Shown: positions 1 through 6,496, counted from the first letter of the stretch. The stretch is DNA of 7,965 nucleotides from an uncultured Ruminococcus sp. (GCA_902767175.1 CACXGH010000201.1:1-7965); one strand, 5' to 3'. A program made the numbers and translations. The notes: a model not told the origin generated them from the sequence alone.

Positions 1-132
1 AATACTTTGTGTATTCCGAGGATTGACAACGAAGTTATGCGGAATTTAACGCCAAAGCTTGTCGTCAGGTCTATTTGATATTAGTATGAAATATCAATAA
101 AAGAGAAGCCCGATACACGTTTTATTCTGAGG
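1..132. other. Intergenic edge of the window
   Basis: No gene can be supported here. The plus strand is open in frame 1 from the window edge to a TGA at 76-78 (25 codons). That could be the tail of a gene entering from the left and converging on the ABC operon, but an open stretch this short is expected by chance. An AT-rich inverted repeat, TTGATATT at 75-82 and AATATCAA at 90-97 with a 7-nt loop, lies between that TGA and the ABC stop codon. It has no adjacent U-tract on either strand, so I do not call it an intrinsic terminator. Confidence 0.4.
75..97. repeat. 8-bp inverted repeat in the 3' region of the ABC operon
   Basis: TTGATATT (75-82) and AATATCAA (90-97) are perfect complements around a 7-nt loop. 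It lies about 36 bases past the stop codon of the second ABC gene (read on the minus strand). It could stabilise the 3' end of that transcript. The stem is almost entirely A/T and no T-run follows, so a terminator role is doubtful. Confidence 0.35.
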
Positions 133-1902
133 TCATGAATTTGACGCAAACTGTGAATTATAAAGATTTGTATAAAATCCGTTCTTTGCCATAAGCTCGT
201 TATGACTGCCCTGCTCAATAATATGTCCGTCCTTCATAACAAGTATAACATCGGCATTTTTTATCGTTGAAAGTCTGTGAGCCACTATAAAACTTGTTCT
301 GCCTTTCATCATATTATTGAATGCTTCCTGTATTTTCAGCTCTGTACGGGTATCTATGCTGCTTGTAGCCTCATCAAGTATCAGCATAGGCGGGTCACAG
401 AGCATCACCCTTGCAATACACATAAGCTGTCTCTGTCCCTGAGAAAGATTTGCCCCCTCCTCTGTTATAATTGTGTCATAGCCCTGAGGCATTCTCTCAA
501 TGAATCTGTCAATAAATGCTTTTTTGGCTGCCGCCTTCACTTCCTTTATATCAGCGTCAGGCTTTCCGTATGCGATATTATCTCTTACAGATGCATTGTA
601 CAGCCAGCTTTCCTGCAATACCATGCCATATAGAGAACGCAGTTCGTCACGCTTCATATTATAAATGCTTTTGCCGTCTATGCGGATATCTCCGTCCGTC
701 ACGTCATAAAAACGCATCAGCAGATTTATAAACGTTGTCTTTCCGCAGCCTGTGGGACCGACAATGGCTATCTTGCTGCCTGAACGTACATGAAGGTCGA
801 AATCAGTTATAAGCGGCTTTTCAGGAGAATATGAAAAGCTTATTCTGTCTATATCTATCCTTCCCCTGCATTCCACGGTTTTTTCGGTTTTTTCGGGGTC
901 GGGAGTCTGGTTCTCGCTGTCAAGCACCCCGAATACACGGTCTGCACCTGCAAGAGCAGACTGAAGCTGCGGAATAACGCCTGTTACCTCATTAAACGGC
1001 TTTGTGTATTGATTAGCATAGGTTATAAAAGCGGCTATCTGACCGACGGTAAGTCCCCCCTGTATTACACTGACTGCACCCGTTATACATACAGCCGTTG
1101 TTACCAGACTGTTGACGAAGCGTGTACTCGGATTTGCAAGTGATGAGTAGAACTGCGACTTCTGACCGCATACACGAAGTCTTTCGTTTATCTCCTCAAA
1201 GCCGTTCTGTGACTGTTCCTCATAGCCGAAAGCCTTTACAAGCTTCTGCTGACCTATATATTCCTCTATGTATGAGCTAAGCTCGCCCTGAGTGCTTGAC
1301 TGTTCACGGAACTGTTTCTGAGAGAGACGTGTTATGAAAGCAGCAACGAACATTGAAAGCGGTGTTATTATTACAACGACAAGTGCTATATAAAAATTCA
1401 GCACTATCATAAACACAAGCGTGCATATTATCATTACAGCACCCGAGAAAAGTTGTGTAATACCCTGAAGAAGTCCGTCACCGATATTATCCGTATCGTT
1501 TATAATACGGCTGATGAGGTCTCCGTGAGGATGACTGTCTATCATTTTGAGCGGAACTGAATTGAATTTTCTGAAAATCTCACTTCTTATGTCTCTTACA
1601 GTGAAATAGCCGACCGTATTGATAAACAAGCCCATAAGCCATTGAAAAACCGCACACGCACACACTGTTACGGCTGTCATCATAAGGAGGAATGCTGCCG
1701 CTTCAAAGTCAACATTTCCCTGTGAAACAACATTATCAATAGCATATCCGATAAGAACAGGCGCCGTAAGTGTAAGAACAACATACAGAATAGCAAACAT
1801 CATCGCAAAAATAAGCTGCCTTTTATACGGAGACGCATATTTCAGTATACGCTTTACAGTATTTTTCTGAATTCTTTCTTTTTTTGGTGTTTTCTTCGGC
1901 AT
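133..1902 (-). CDS. Heterodimeric ABC exporter half-transporter, consensus ATP-site subunit (589 aa)
   Basis: This is a membrane half-transporter with an N-terminal exporter transmembrane domain (about residues 25-325, roughly six hydrophobic segments) and a C-terminal ATPase domain (about 348-589). Visible motifs are Walker A GPTGCGKT at 382-389, Q-loop Gln430, signature LSQGQ at 486-490, Walker B MLILDE with Asp510 and catalytic Glu511, and H-loop His542. Walker B and the H-loop are catalytically intact. The signature carries Gln where LSGGQ has Gly, which fits a subunit whose signature faces the partner's degenerate site, as in the TM287/288, BmrCD and LmrCD families. Its ATG overlaps the upstream gene's TGA by one base (TGATG at 1900-1904 on the minus strand), with GGAG 7 nt upstream, so translation is probably coupled. 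The family exports drugs, lipids or peptides. The substrate cannot be read from the sequence. Confidence 0.95.
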   Translation of the reverse strand: MPKKTPKKERIQKNTVKRILKYASPYKRQLIFAMMFAILYVVLTLTAPVLIGYAIDNVVSQGNVDFEAAAFLLMMTAVTVCACAVFQWLMGLFINTVGYFTVRDIRSEIFRKFNSVPLKMIDSHPHGDLISRIINDTDNIGDGLLQGITQLFSGAVMIICTLVFMIVLNFYIALVVVIITPLSMFVAAFITRLSQKQFREQSSTQGELSSYIEEYIGQQKLVKAFGYEEQSQNGFEEINERLRVCGQKSQFYSSLANPSTRFVNSLVTTAVCITGAVSVIQGGLTVGQIAAFITYANQYTKPFNEVTGVIPQLQSALAGADRVFGVLDSENQTPDPEKTEKTVECRGRIDIDRISFSYSPEKPLITDFDLHVRSGSKIAIVGPTGCGKTTFINLLMRFYDVTDGDIRIDGKSIYNMKRDELRSLYGMVLQESWLYNASVRDNIAYGKPDADIKEVKAAAKKAFIDRFIERMPQGYDTIITEEGANLSQGQRQLMCIARVMLCDPPMLILDEATSSIDTRTELKIQEAFNNMMKGRTSFIVAHRLSTIKNADVILVMKDGHIIEQGSHNELMAKNGFYTNLYNSQFASNS

Positions 1903-3632
1903 CAGTTCTCCGCCTCCTCTGCTTTAAGCTGAGAGAGACAGATCTCCCTGTAGACCTCACAGCTATTGAAAAGCTCGTTATGTGTGCCTATCCCTGCAAG
2001 CTCTCCTCCGTCAAGTACAATTATCTTATCCGCATATCTTACCGTACCGACACGCTGAGAAACCATTATTACTGTCATTCCCTGTGTTTCATCATGCAGT
2101 GCCTTACGAAGTGCCGCATCAGTTGCGAAGTCAAGCGCACTTGCACTGTCATCAAGTATGAGTATCTCAGGCTCAGGAACAAGCGCTCTTGCAATTGTAA
2201 GGCGCTGACGCTGACCGCCTGAAAGATTCTTTCCGCCTGCACTGATGACCTTATCCAATTTTTCAGGAAGCTTGCTTACAAATTCATAGGATTGCGATAC
2301 CTTCAGAGCTTTTTCGATTTCTTCATCTGATGCGTCTTTTTTGCCAAGCCGCATATTATCCCTTATAGTTCCCGAAAAAAGCTCTGCTTTCTGCGGTACA
2401 GTTCCTATTCTTTTCCGCAGCTGTGCAAAGGAATAGTCCTTTACGTTTACTCCGTCGACAAGTACTTCACCTTCCGATGTGTCATAAAACCTCGGAATAA
2501 GATTTACAAGCGTGCTTTTACCGGAGCCTGTACCGCCTATTATACCCGTTACAGAGCCTTTTTCTATTGTAAAGCTGATATCCTTTAAAGCATGACCATT
2601 TCCTGAATAGCCGAATGAAACATCTTTGAATTCTATACACGGCGCTCCCTCGACCTGCCGGGGAGCTGCATTGTTTTTTTCAACGACAGAAGGCTGTGTA
2701 TCAAAAACTTCGTTTACTCTTGCAGCTGAGGCTGATGCATTTGTAAAAACAACCACAAGATTTGATACAACTATCATAGCAAGGAGTATCTGTGTCATAT
2801 AGTTTACAAGAGCAATTATCTCACCTGTTTTAAGCTCACCGACAAAAACCAATCCTGCTCCGAACCATACTATAGCTATAATCGCTGCCTGAGCTATAAC
2901 GTAAGTAAGAGGATTAAGCAGCGCTGAAAGTCTGCCTGCCGTAACTGCGGTTTTTGCAAGTTCTCTGTTTTTCTCATCAAAACGCTCCTCGTCATTCTTT
3001 TGTCTGCCAAAGGCTCTTATAACTCTGTTGCCCGAGAGATTTTCCCTTGAGATAAGTGATACTGTATCGAGATTTTTCTGAATTCGCTTATAGAACGGTA
3101 CAGAACGATTCATTATAATAAACAGCACAAGAGCTATAAGAACAGAGGCGGCAAAAAATATCAGTGATAGCCTGAGGTCTATCATCATAGCCATGATAAG
3201 GGCACCGATAACGAGGAAAGGCGCTCTGATGACAAGTCTTATCAGCATTGCAACCGCAAGCTGCAGTCGGTTGATATCGTTTGTCATTCTTGTAATAAGA
3301 GATGGTGTGCCTATTTTATCAAGTTCATTATGTGAAAACGAATTGATATGGCGGAACATGGCATTTCTCACCTTAGTACCAAAGCCCTGAGAAGCAATTG
3401 ACGACAATTTCTGACACACAAGAGCAAACCCGAGACCGAGCGCACCGAGCAGCACCATGAGACCGCCCTTCTGCAGAACATAGCCTACATCATTGTTTCG
3501 TACACCGTTATCTATAATATCCGCTGTTATCAACGGTATGAAAATCTCAAAAACAGCCTCTATAAGCTTGCATATTGGTCCGATAATCAACTGCAGCTTA
3601 TAGTCCTTTAAAAATCGTCTGAGTCTGAACAT
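1902..3632 (-). CDS. Heterodimeric ABC exporter half-transporter, degenerate ATP-site subunit (576 aa)
   Basis: First gene of the exporter operon. It has an N-terminal transmembrane domain (hydrophobic segments near 13-37, 56-75, 122-150, 153-175, 242-262 and 270-298) and an ATPase domain from about residue 332. Motifs are Walker A GGTGSGKS at 366-373, Q-loop Gln414, and canonical signature LSGGQ at 470-474. Walker B is LILDD, so Asp495 replaces the catalytic Glu, and the H-loop is SQR, so Gln526 replaces His. Together these mark a degenerate nucleotide site, expected to bind ATP but hydrolyse it poorly. Its normal LSGGQ would complete the partner's active site. The ATG at 3630-3632 is fixed by an in-frame TGA four codons upstream. 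Its ribosome site is weak (GTGAG, about 8 nt upstream). The promoter is about 220 bp upstream, beyond a MITE-like insert. No MarR-type regulator gene is adjacent within the window. Confidence 0.95.
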   Translation of the reverse strand: MFRLRRFLKDYKLQLIIGPICKLIEAVFEIFIPLITADIIDNGVRNNDVGYVLQKGGLMVLLGALGLGFALVCQKLSSIASQGFGTKVRNAMFRHINSFSHNELDKIGTPSLITRMTNDINRLQLAVAMLIRLVIRAPFLVIGALIMAMMIDLRLSLIFFAASVLIALVLFIIMNRSVPFYKRIQKNLDTVSLISRENLSGNRVIRAFGRQKNDEERFDEKNRELAKTAVTAGRLSALLNPLTYVIAQAAIIAIVWFGAGLVFVGELKTGEIIALVNYMTQILLAMIVVSNLVVVFTNASASAARVNEVFDTQPSVVEKNNAAPRQVEGAPCIEFKDVSFGYSGNGHALKDISFTIEKGSVTGIIGGTGSGKSTLVNLIPRFYDTSEGEVLVDGVNVKDYSFAQLRKRIGTVPQKAELFSGTIRDNMRLGKKDASDEEIEKALKVSQSYEFVSKLPEKLDKVISAGGKNLSGGQRQRLTIARALVPEPEILILDDSASALDFATDAALRKALHDETQGMTVIMVSQRVGTVRYADKIIVLDGGELAGIGTHNELFNSCEVYREICLSQLKAEEAEN

Positions 3633-3667
3633 CTCATCATCTCACTTTTGTTTTTCCATAATGTAAA

Positions 3668-3836
3668 GGAAGCGCTGATTAAATTCAGTGCCTGTATTGC
3701 GTCAGCAATTTTTCGTCAGGTTGTACTAAAAGACCGCAGGTAATCTGTCGGTTGTCAAGGGATTTTGGTGCAAGACGGCGGAAAAGGCAAGCCGGACAGG
3801 GACTGAGACGTAAGACGTGATTTATTCAGCGATTCC
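3668..3836. mobile_element. MITE-like element, 169 bp, with TAAA flanks
   Basis: The ends are imperfect inverted repeats: GGAAGCGCTGATTAAA at 3668-3683, and at 3821-3836 the complement of GGAATCGCTGAATAAA (14 of 16 match). Both sides are directly flanked by TAAA (3664-3667 and 3837-3840), which looks like a 4-bp target duplication. The inside has no reading frame of useful length, so any movement would need a transposase supplied elsewhere. Small internal dyads are present, for example ATTGC at 3696-3700 with GCAAT at 3705-3709, followed by Ts. It sits between the ABC promoter and the first ABC gene. Removing the element and one TAAA would shorten the leader from about 212 to about 39 nt. Only one copy is visible in this window, so the repeat family is inferred. 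Confidence 0.65.
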
Positions 3837-3850
3837 TAAAGTATATTACA

Positions 3851-3879
3851 ATTCTATATTATAATACAGCTTTCGTCAA
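3851..3879 (-). promoter_or_regulatory. Sigma-A-like promoter of the ABC exporter operon
   Basis: On the minus strand there is a -35 box TTGACG (3874-3879), a 17-bp spacer, and a -10 box TAGAAT (3851-3856), each one base from consensus. Transcription would start near 3844 and run leftward through the MITE-like element into the first ABC gene at 3632. This is the best promoter-like match upstream of that gene. Confidence 0.65.
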
Positions 3880-3880
3880 G

Positions 3881-3896
3881 TGAATGCAAACATTCA
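3881..3896. promoter_or_regulatory. Possible operator: TGAATG/CATTCA dyad abutting the ABC -35 box
   Basis: TGAATG (3881-3886) and CATTCA (3891-3896) form a perfect 6-bp dyad with a CAAA centre. It ends one base from the -35 box of the ABC promoter. A third copy of the half-site, TGAATG, lies at 3908-3913. The position and symmetry suit a dimeric repressor or activator. MarR and TetR family proteins often control exporters of this type, but no regulator gene is in the window. Confidence 0.35.
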
Positions 3897-3980
3897 GACA
3901 GAGTTTTTGAATGAGTAAATTAAATTAATAAATTCATATTTTGTCCTGATCACTTGCAAAATCATGACAGAAACAACAGA

Positions 3981-4070
3981 ATGTCGGAGGGTTTGTCTCG
4001 CCTGCCGGCCCTGACGGTGCTTCCGCCTTCGGCAGATGGTTCCACCGGAGACCCTCACCCCTCCCAACAT
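3981..4070. other. GC-rich foldable element, possible structured RNA or palindromic repeat
   Basis: About 90 bp, roughly two-thirds G+C, in AT-rich surroundings. The ends pair: ATGT (3981-3984) with ACAT (4067-4070), GG with CC, and AGGG (3988-3991) with CCCT (4059-4062), with one mismatch and one bulge. Nested inside are GTCTC (3995-3999) with GAGAC (4048-4052) and CTGCCG (4002-4007) with CGGCAG (4030-4035). A loop segment CGGTG (4015-4019) can pair with CACCG (4043-4047), which would make a pseudoknot. I recognise no known riboswitch or RNA family. It could be a structured RNA, a leader element or a palindromic repeat. It lies upstream of the flippase promoter I call, so it would not be part of that transcript unless a further upstream promoter exists. 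Confidence 0.45.
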
Positions 4071-4199
4071 CGCACAAGTTACTCTGTCCCTTGACAGAAA
4101 CTATTTACTTTGTGTTCATATTTTTATTAAGAAGACACCTGTTTTTAAAATTGATTTTTATGAGAATCAAGCGGCGGCACTCAGCCGTCCACGCTTTAA

Positions 4200-4228
4200 T
4201 TCACACTGCATTTGGTCAGTTTTATAAA
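4200..4228 (+). promoter_or_regulatory. Sigma-A-like promoter of the flippase gene
   Basis: A -35 box TTCACA (4200-4205), a 17-bp spacer and a -10 box TATAAA (4223-4228), each one base from consensus. The predicted transcription start is near 4235, right at the GGGAGG ribosome site (4235-4240). If this promoter is used, the TTG at 4212 lies inside it and cannot be the start codon. Confidence 0.55.
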
Positions 4229-4247
4229 TACCTCGGGAGGCGGGAAT

Positions 4248-5759
4248 ATCAGAAGGACACTTTTTATTAAAAACGGTATAATAATGGCTGTTTCTGCCAT
4301 TATTATAAGAAGTATCTCAATGCTTTTCAGAGTTATGCTGACGGAAAAAACAGGTGCTGAGGGCATAGGGCTTTATCAGCTCGTAATGAGTATTTACCTT
4401 GTTTTTGTGACGGTTTCTTCTTCGGGAATAAGTCTTTGTGCCACAAGGCTTTTCACGGAGCTTTCCGCAAAGGGAAAACCTGCTCAGGCAAGATATGCAA
4501 TAGAGAAATGTATTGTTATTTCATTTATAATAGGACTGTCCGGAGGCACTTTGCTTTTCTTCGGTGCTGATTTCTCGGCAGGATTCATTCTCCATGATAC
4601 GAGAGCAGCTCCGTCTCTCAGACTGCTGTCCGTAAGCCTGCCGTTCCTTGCGGTTTCCGCCTGTATCAGAGGATATTTCTGTGCAAGAAGAAAGTCGCTG
4701 CCGACATCGGCAGAGCAGTTTATTGAACAAATAATAGAGACAGGCGTTTTTATTACGGTTTTTTCCTTTTATCATCCCTCAGACCTTACACAAGCCTGCT
4801 GTATCACTGTTGCAGGCACAACGTCAGCCGAAGTCGTTTCCTTTATTTATTCTGTTATATGCTACCGCATAGATATAGGCAGAATTGGAACAGGACGTGA
4901 GAAAGCAGATTCTCTCGGCAGAAAAATGCTGCCCGTTATGCTGCCTGTAAGTGCTAATGCCTGTCTTAGAAGCGGTCTCTCTGCAGCAGAAAATGCCCTT
5001 ATCCCACAGGGACTTTGCAGATACGGCTTTACTCAGACAATGGCACTTTCACAGTACGGAATAATAAGCGGAATGGCTATGCCTGTACTCGTTTTTCCTT
5101 CGGTTATCGTTTTTCCGTTTGCGGCTCTTATAATTCCGGAAATATCGGAAGCAAGGGCAAAGGATGATTATTCCTCAATAAAGCGAATGACTGAAAAAAT
5201 GGTAGAAAGCTCTCTGAGATACTCGGTTCCGGTTACAATAATACTGATCTTCTTTGCAGTCCCGCTTTGCGAGGTGCTCTTTGGCAGCAGTGAAGCCGGT
5301 AAATACCTTTCCCTGCTTGCTCCCGTAATACCGTTCATGTATCTTGACTCGGTAGTTGACGGAATTCTCAAGGGTCTGAATGAGCAGACAAGCTATTTTA
5401 TCTTCAATACTATAGATTCTGTAATACGGGTTCTGCTGACTGTCATTCTTCTTCCTGTTTACGGAATATACGGCGTCACGGCTGTAATAATAATAAGCGA
5501 GCTGCTCAATACTGCAATGAGCGTATGGAGACTCGTAAAGGTGACTTCGTTCAGATTAAGCCTTGTAAAAGCTGTTATACTCCCCTGTTTATTAACACTT
5601 TTGTTCTGCCTGTTTGCGGCAGTACTGCCCGTTATTGGCACGAAGGCATCTGATGTCACGGTAAAGATATTATTTTGCTGTATCATGTATGGAATAGTGT
5701 GTATTCTTTCAAAGAAACAAAACTGCCGTAAGATCACGGCGGTGAAAAAGCCAGGCTAA
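4248..5759 (+). CDS. SpoVB/MATE-family polysaccharide or lipid flippase (about 503 aa)
   Basis: A polytopic membrane protein of the MOP flippase superfamily, the group with SpoVB, MurJ and Wzx-type transporters. The N-terminal pattern typical of SpoVB relatives is visible: a first hydrophobic segment, then FRVMLTEKTGAEGIGLYQL. About a dozen or more hydrophobic segments follow, and the C-terminus is basic (KKQNCRKITAVKKPG). Family members flip lipid-linked sugars across the membrane for peptidoglycan, spore cortex or polysaccharide synthesis. The exact substrate is unknown. The start is uncertain. No ATG, GTG or TTG follows GGGAGG (4235-4240) at normal spacing, while an in-frame ATC at 4248 sits 7 nt beyond it. 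Other in-frame candidates are TTG 4212 (inside the promoter), ATT 4266 (9 nt after AGAAGG) and ATG 4284 (no ribosome site, cuts into the first membrane segment). The reading frame is otherwise intact. Confidence 0.85.
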   Translation: MRRTLFIKNGIIMAVSAIIIRSISMLFRVMLTEKTGAEGIGLYQLVMSIYLVFVTVSSSGISLCATRLFTELSAKGKPAQARYAIEKCIVISFIIGLSGGTLLFFGADFSAGFILHDTRAAPSLRLLSVSLPFLAVSACIRGYFCARRKSLPTSAEQFIEQIIETGVFITVFSFYHPSDLTQACCITVAGTTSAEVVSFIYSVICYRIDIGRIGTGREKADSLGRKMLPVMLPVSANACLRSGLSAAENALIPQGLCRYGFTQTMALSQYGIISGMAMPVLVFPSVIVFPFAALIIPEISEARAKDDYSSIKRMTEKMVESSLRYSVPVTIILIFFAVPLCEVLFGSSEAGKYLSLLAPVIPFMYLDSVVDGILKGLNEQTSYFIFNTIDSVIRVLLTVILLPVYGIYGVTAVIIISELLNTAMSVWRLVKVTSFRLSLVKAVILPCLLTLLFCLFAAVLPVIGTKASDVTVKILFCCIMYGIVCILSKKQNCRKITAVKKPG

Positions 5760-5763
5760 AGAC

Positions 5764-5803
5764 AAACAGCCGATGAGGAGTATTTCCATCACCGACTGTT
5801 TTT
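5764..5803. terminator. Hairpin between converging genes, probably a bidirectional terminator
   Basis: Arms 5764-5776 and 5789-5801 enclose a 12-nt loop, 4 bp after the flippase stop codon. In the plus-strand RNA the stem has two A-C mismatches, but an inner GGA/TCC extends it and a run of five Us ends it (5799-5803). In the minus-strand RNA the same two positions become G-U wobbles, giving 13 continuous pairs followed by a weaker tail, GUCUUU. It probably terminates the flippase transcript and may also stop the LysM transcript, whose stop codon is at 5834-5836. Confidence 0.7.
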
Positions 5804-5833
5804 AATTATATCACAGCTAAAACAATTGTACTG

Positions 5834-6496
5834 TTATCTTCTTATTAATAATATCTGACCTGCAAATATCCTGTCAGGATCTGCAAGTTTATTAAGATTT
5901 ATAAGATACGGCACACTGACACCGAATTTTCTTGAAATTTCCCAGAGTGTATCACCCTGAACAACAGTATATTCAAGCCTGTCCTCATTATCATTTTCCA
6001 TGTTCGGAACTGTCAGACCCTGTCCCTCATTTATTACATCCGGATCTGCTATATTGTTGGCATCTGCAAGACCCGCAACATCGGTATCCGAACGCTGAGC
6101 AATACTGTAAAGTGTATCTCCTCTTTTTACGATGTATTCCTTGCTGCCGCAGTCCCTGCCCGTAACGGGGATTTTAATGACCTGACCATCGAATATCCTG
6201 TCAGGATCGGATATTCCGTTGATATCGGCAAGTCTGCCTACACTCGTATCATACATCACAGCTATAGATGCAAGGGTATCGCCCCTGCGGACTATATATT
6301 CAGCAAATTCGGGAGAGCCGTTCCCCTTTCCGCATGGGATCTCCGATACGGGTATTCTCAGTATCTGCCCTGCGTAAATAACATCAGGGTCGGCAATGCC
6401 GTTATAGCGTGCTATCATATTTACTGTAGTTCCGCAGCGTTTTGCTATTTCGTAAAGTGTATCGCCCTTTTTTACGGTATAAATGAGCATTTTCAT
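5834..6496 (-). CDS. Protein with four LysM domains, no signal peptide (220 aa)
   Basis: Almost the whole protein is four LysM peptidoglycan-binding repeats at about residues 5-49, 67-111, 120-164 and 175-218. Each shows YxVxxGDTLxxIA, then a DPD segment and a GQ-xx-(I/V)P-type ending. The linkers are short and hydrophilic. There is no catalytic domain, and the N-terminus (MKMLIYTVKKGDTL) enters the first repeat directly, so there is no signal peptide or membrane anchor. LysM domains bind N-acetylglucosamine-containing glycans. LysM proteins without export signals in spore formers include spore coat and cortex-associated factors such as SafA, so a spore-surface role is possible but not shown. 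The start is secure, with a perfect AAGGAGG (6504-6510) 7 nt before the ATG at 6494-6496. It converges on the flippase and is divergent from rsuA. Confidence 0.93.
   Translation of the reverse strand: MKMLIYTVKKGDTLYEIAKRCGTTVNMIARYNGIADPDVIYAGQILRIPVSEIPCGKGNGSPEFAEYIVRRGDTLASIAVMYDTSVGRLADINGISDPDRIFDGQVIKIPVTGRDCGSKEYIVKRGDTLYSIAQRSDTDVAGLADANNIADPDVINEGQGLTVPNMENDNEDRLEYTVVQGDTLWEISRKFGVSVPYLINLNKLADPDRIFAGQILLIRR
5865..5881. repeat. 17-bp direct repeat, copy 1 (LysM domain 4)
   Basis: AATATCCTGTCAGGATC here is identical to 6192-6208. It encodes the DPDRIF segment of the fourth LysM domain and contains a 13-nt near-palindrome, ATCCTGTCAGGAT. The identity at DNA level suggests duplication or gene conversion between LysM domains 2 and 4. 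Confidence 0.8.
6192..6208. repeat. 17-bp direct repeat, copy 2 (LysM domain 2)
   Basis: Identical to 5865-5881. It encodes the DPDRIF segment of the second LysM domain, while domains 1 and 3 carry DPDVI at the same place. Confidence 0.8.

Larger units (their letters stand above)
3633..4247. other. 615-bp gene-poor region between divergent transcription units
   Basis: This stretch separates the leftward ABC operon from the rightward flippase gene. It contains, in order, a MITE-like element (3668-3836), the ABC operon promoter and dyad (3851-3896), an AT-rich segment with an isolated TGAATG (3908-3913), a GC-rich foldable element (3981-4070), an inverted repeat TTGATT/AATCAA (4151-4156 and 4165-4170), and the flippase promoter (4200-4228). 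A plus-strand open stretch at about 4036-4227 starts inside the GC-rich element, has no recognisable domain and overlaps the flippase promoter, so I do not call it a gene. Confidence 0.7.

Noticed and set aside
62..70. A 9-base match (TCGTCAGGT) between the left edge and the MITE-like element at 3713-3721
   Set aside because: Too short to indicate a second copy, and no inverted ends accompany it.
1..78. A 25-codon open stretch as the tail of an upstream gene
   Set aside because: It is short enough to be chance, has no recognisable motif and is cut by the window edge.
1884..2222. A 112-codon plus-strand open frame antisense to the first ABC gene
   Set aside because: It is a shadow of the strongly conserved ATPase-domain coding sequence on the minus strand, with no ribosome site or domain.
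3725..3758. A TTGACA on the minus strand inside the MITE-like element as an outward promoter
   Set aside because: The hexamers at 16-19 bp spacing are poor, and the nearest TATAAT-like box is 22 bp away.
4091..4120. TTGACA at 4091-4096 as a promoter -35 box
   Set aside because: No acceptable -10 box sits at 16-18 bp. The best hexamer there, GTTCAT, matches only three bases.
4036..4227. A 63-codon plus-strand open frame
   Set aside because: It begins inside the GC-rich foldable element, has no ribosome site, shows no domain and runs through the flippase promoter.
4212..4247. TTG at 4212 as the flippase start
   Set aside because: It lies between the -35 and -10 boxes of a near-consensus promoter and has no ribosome site, and it would add an N-terminal extension ahead of the family's usual start.
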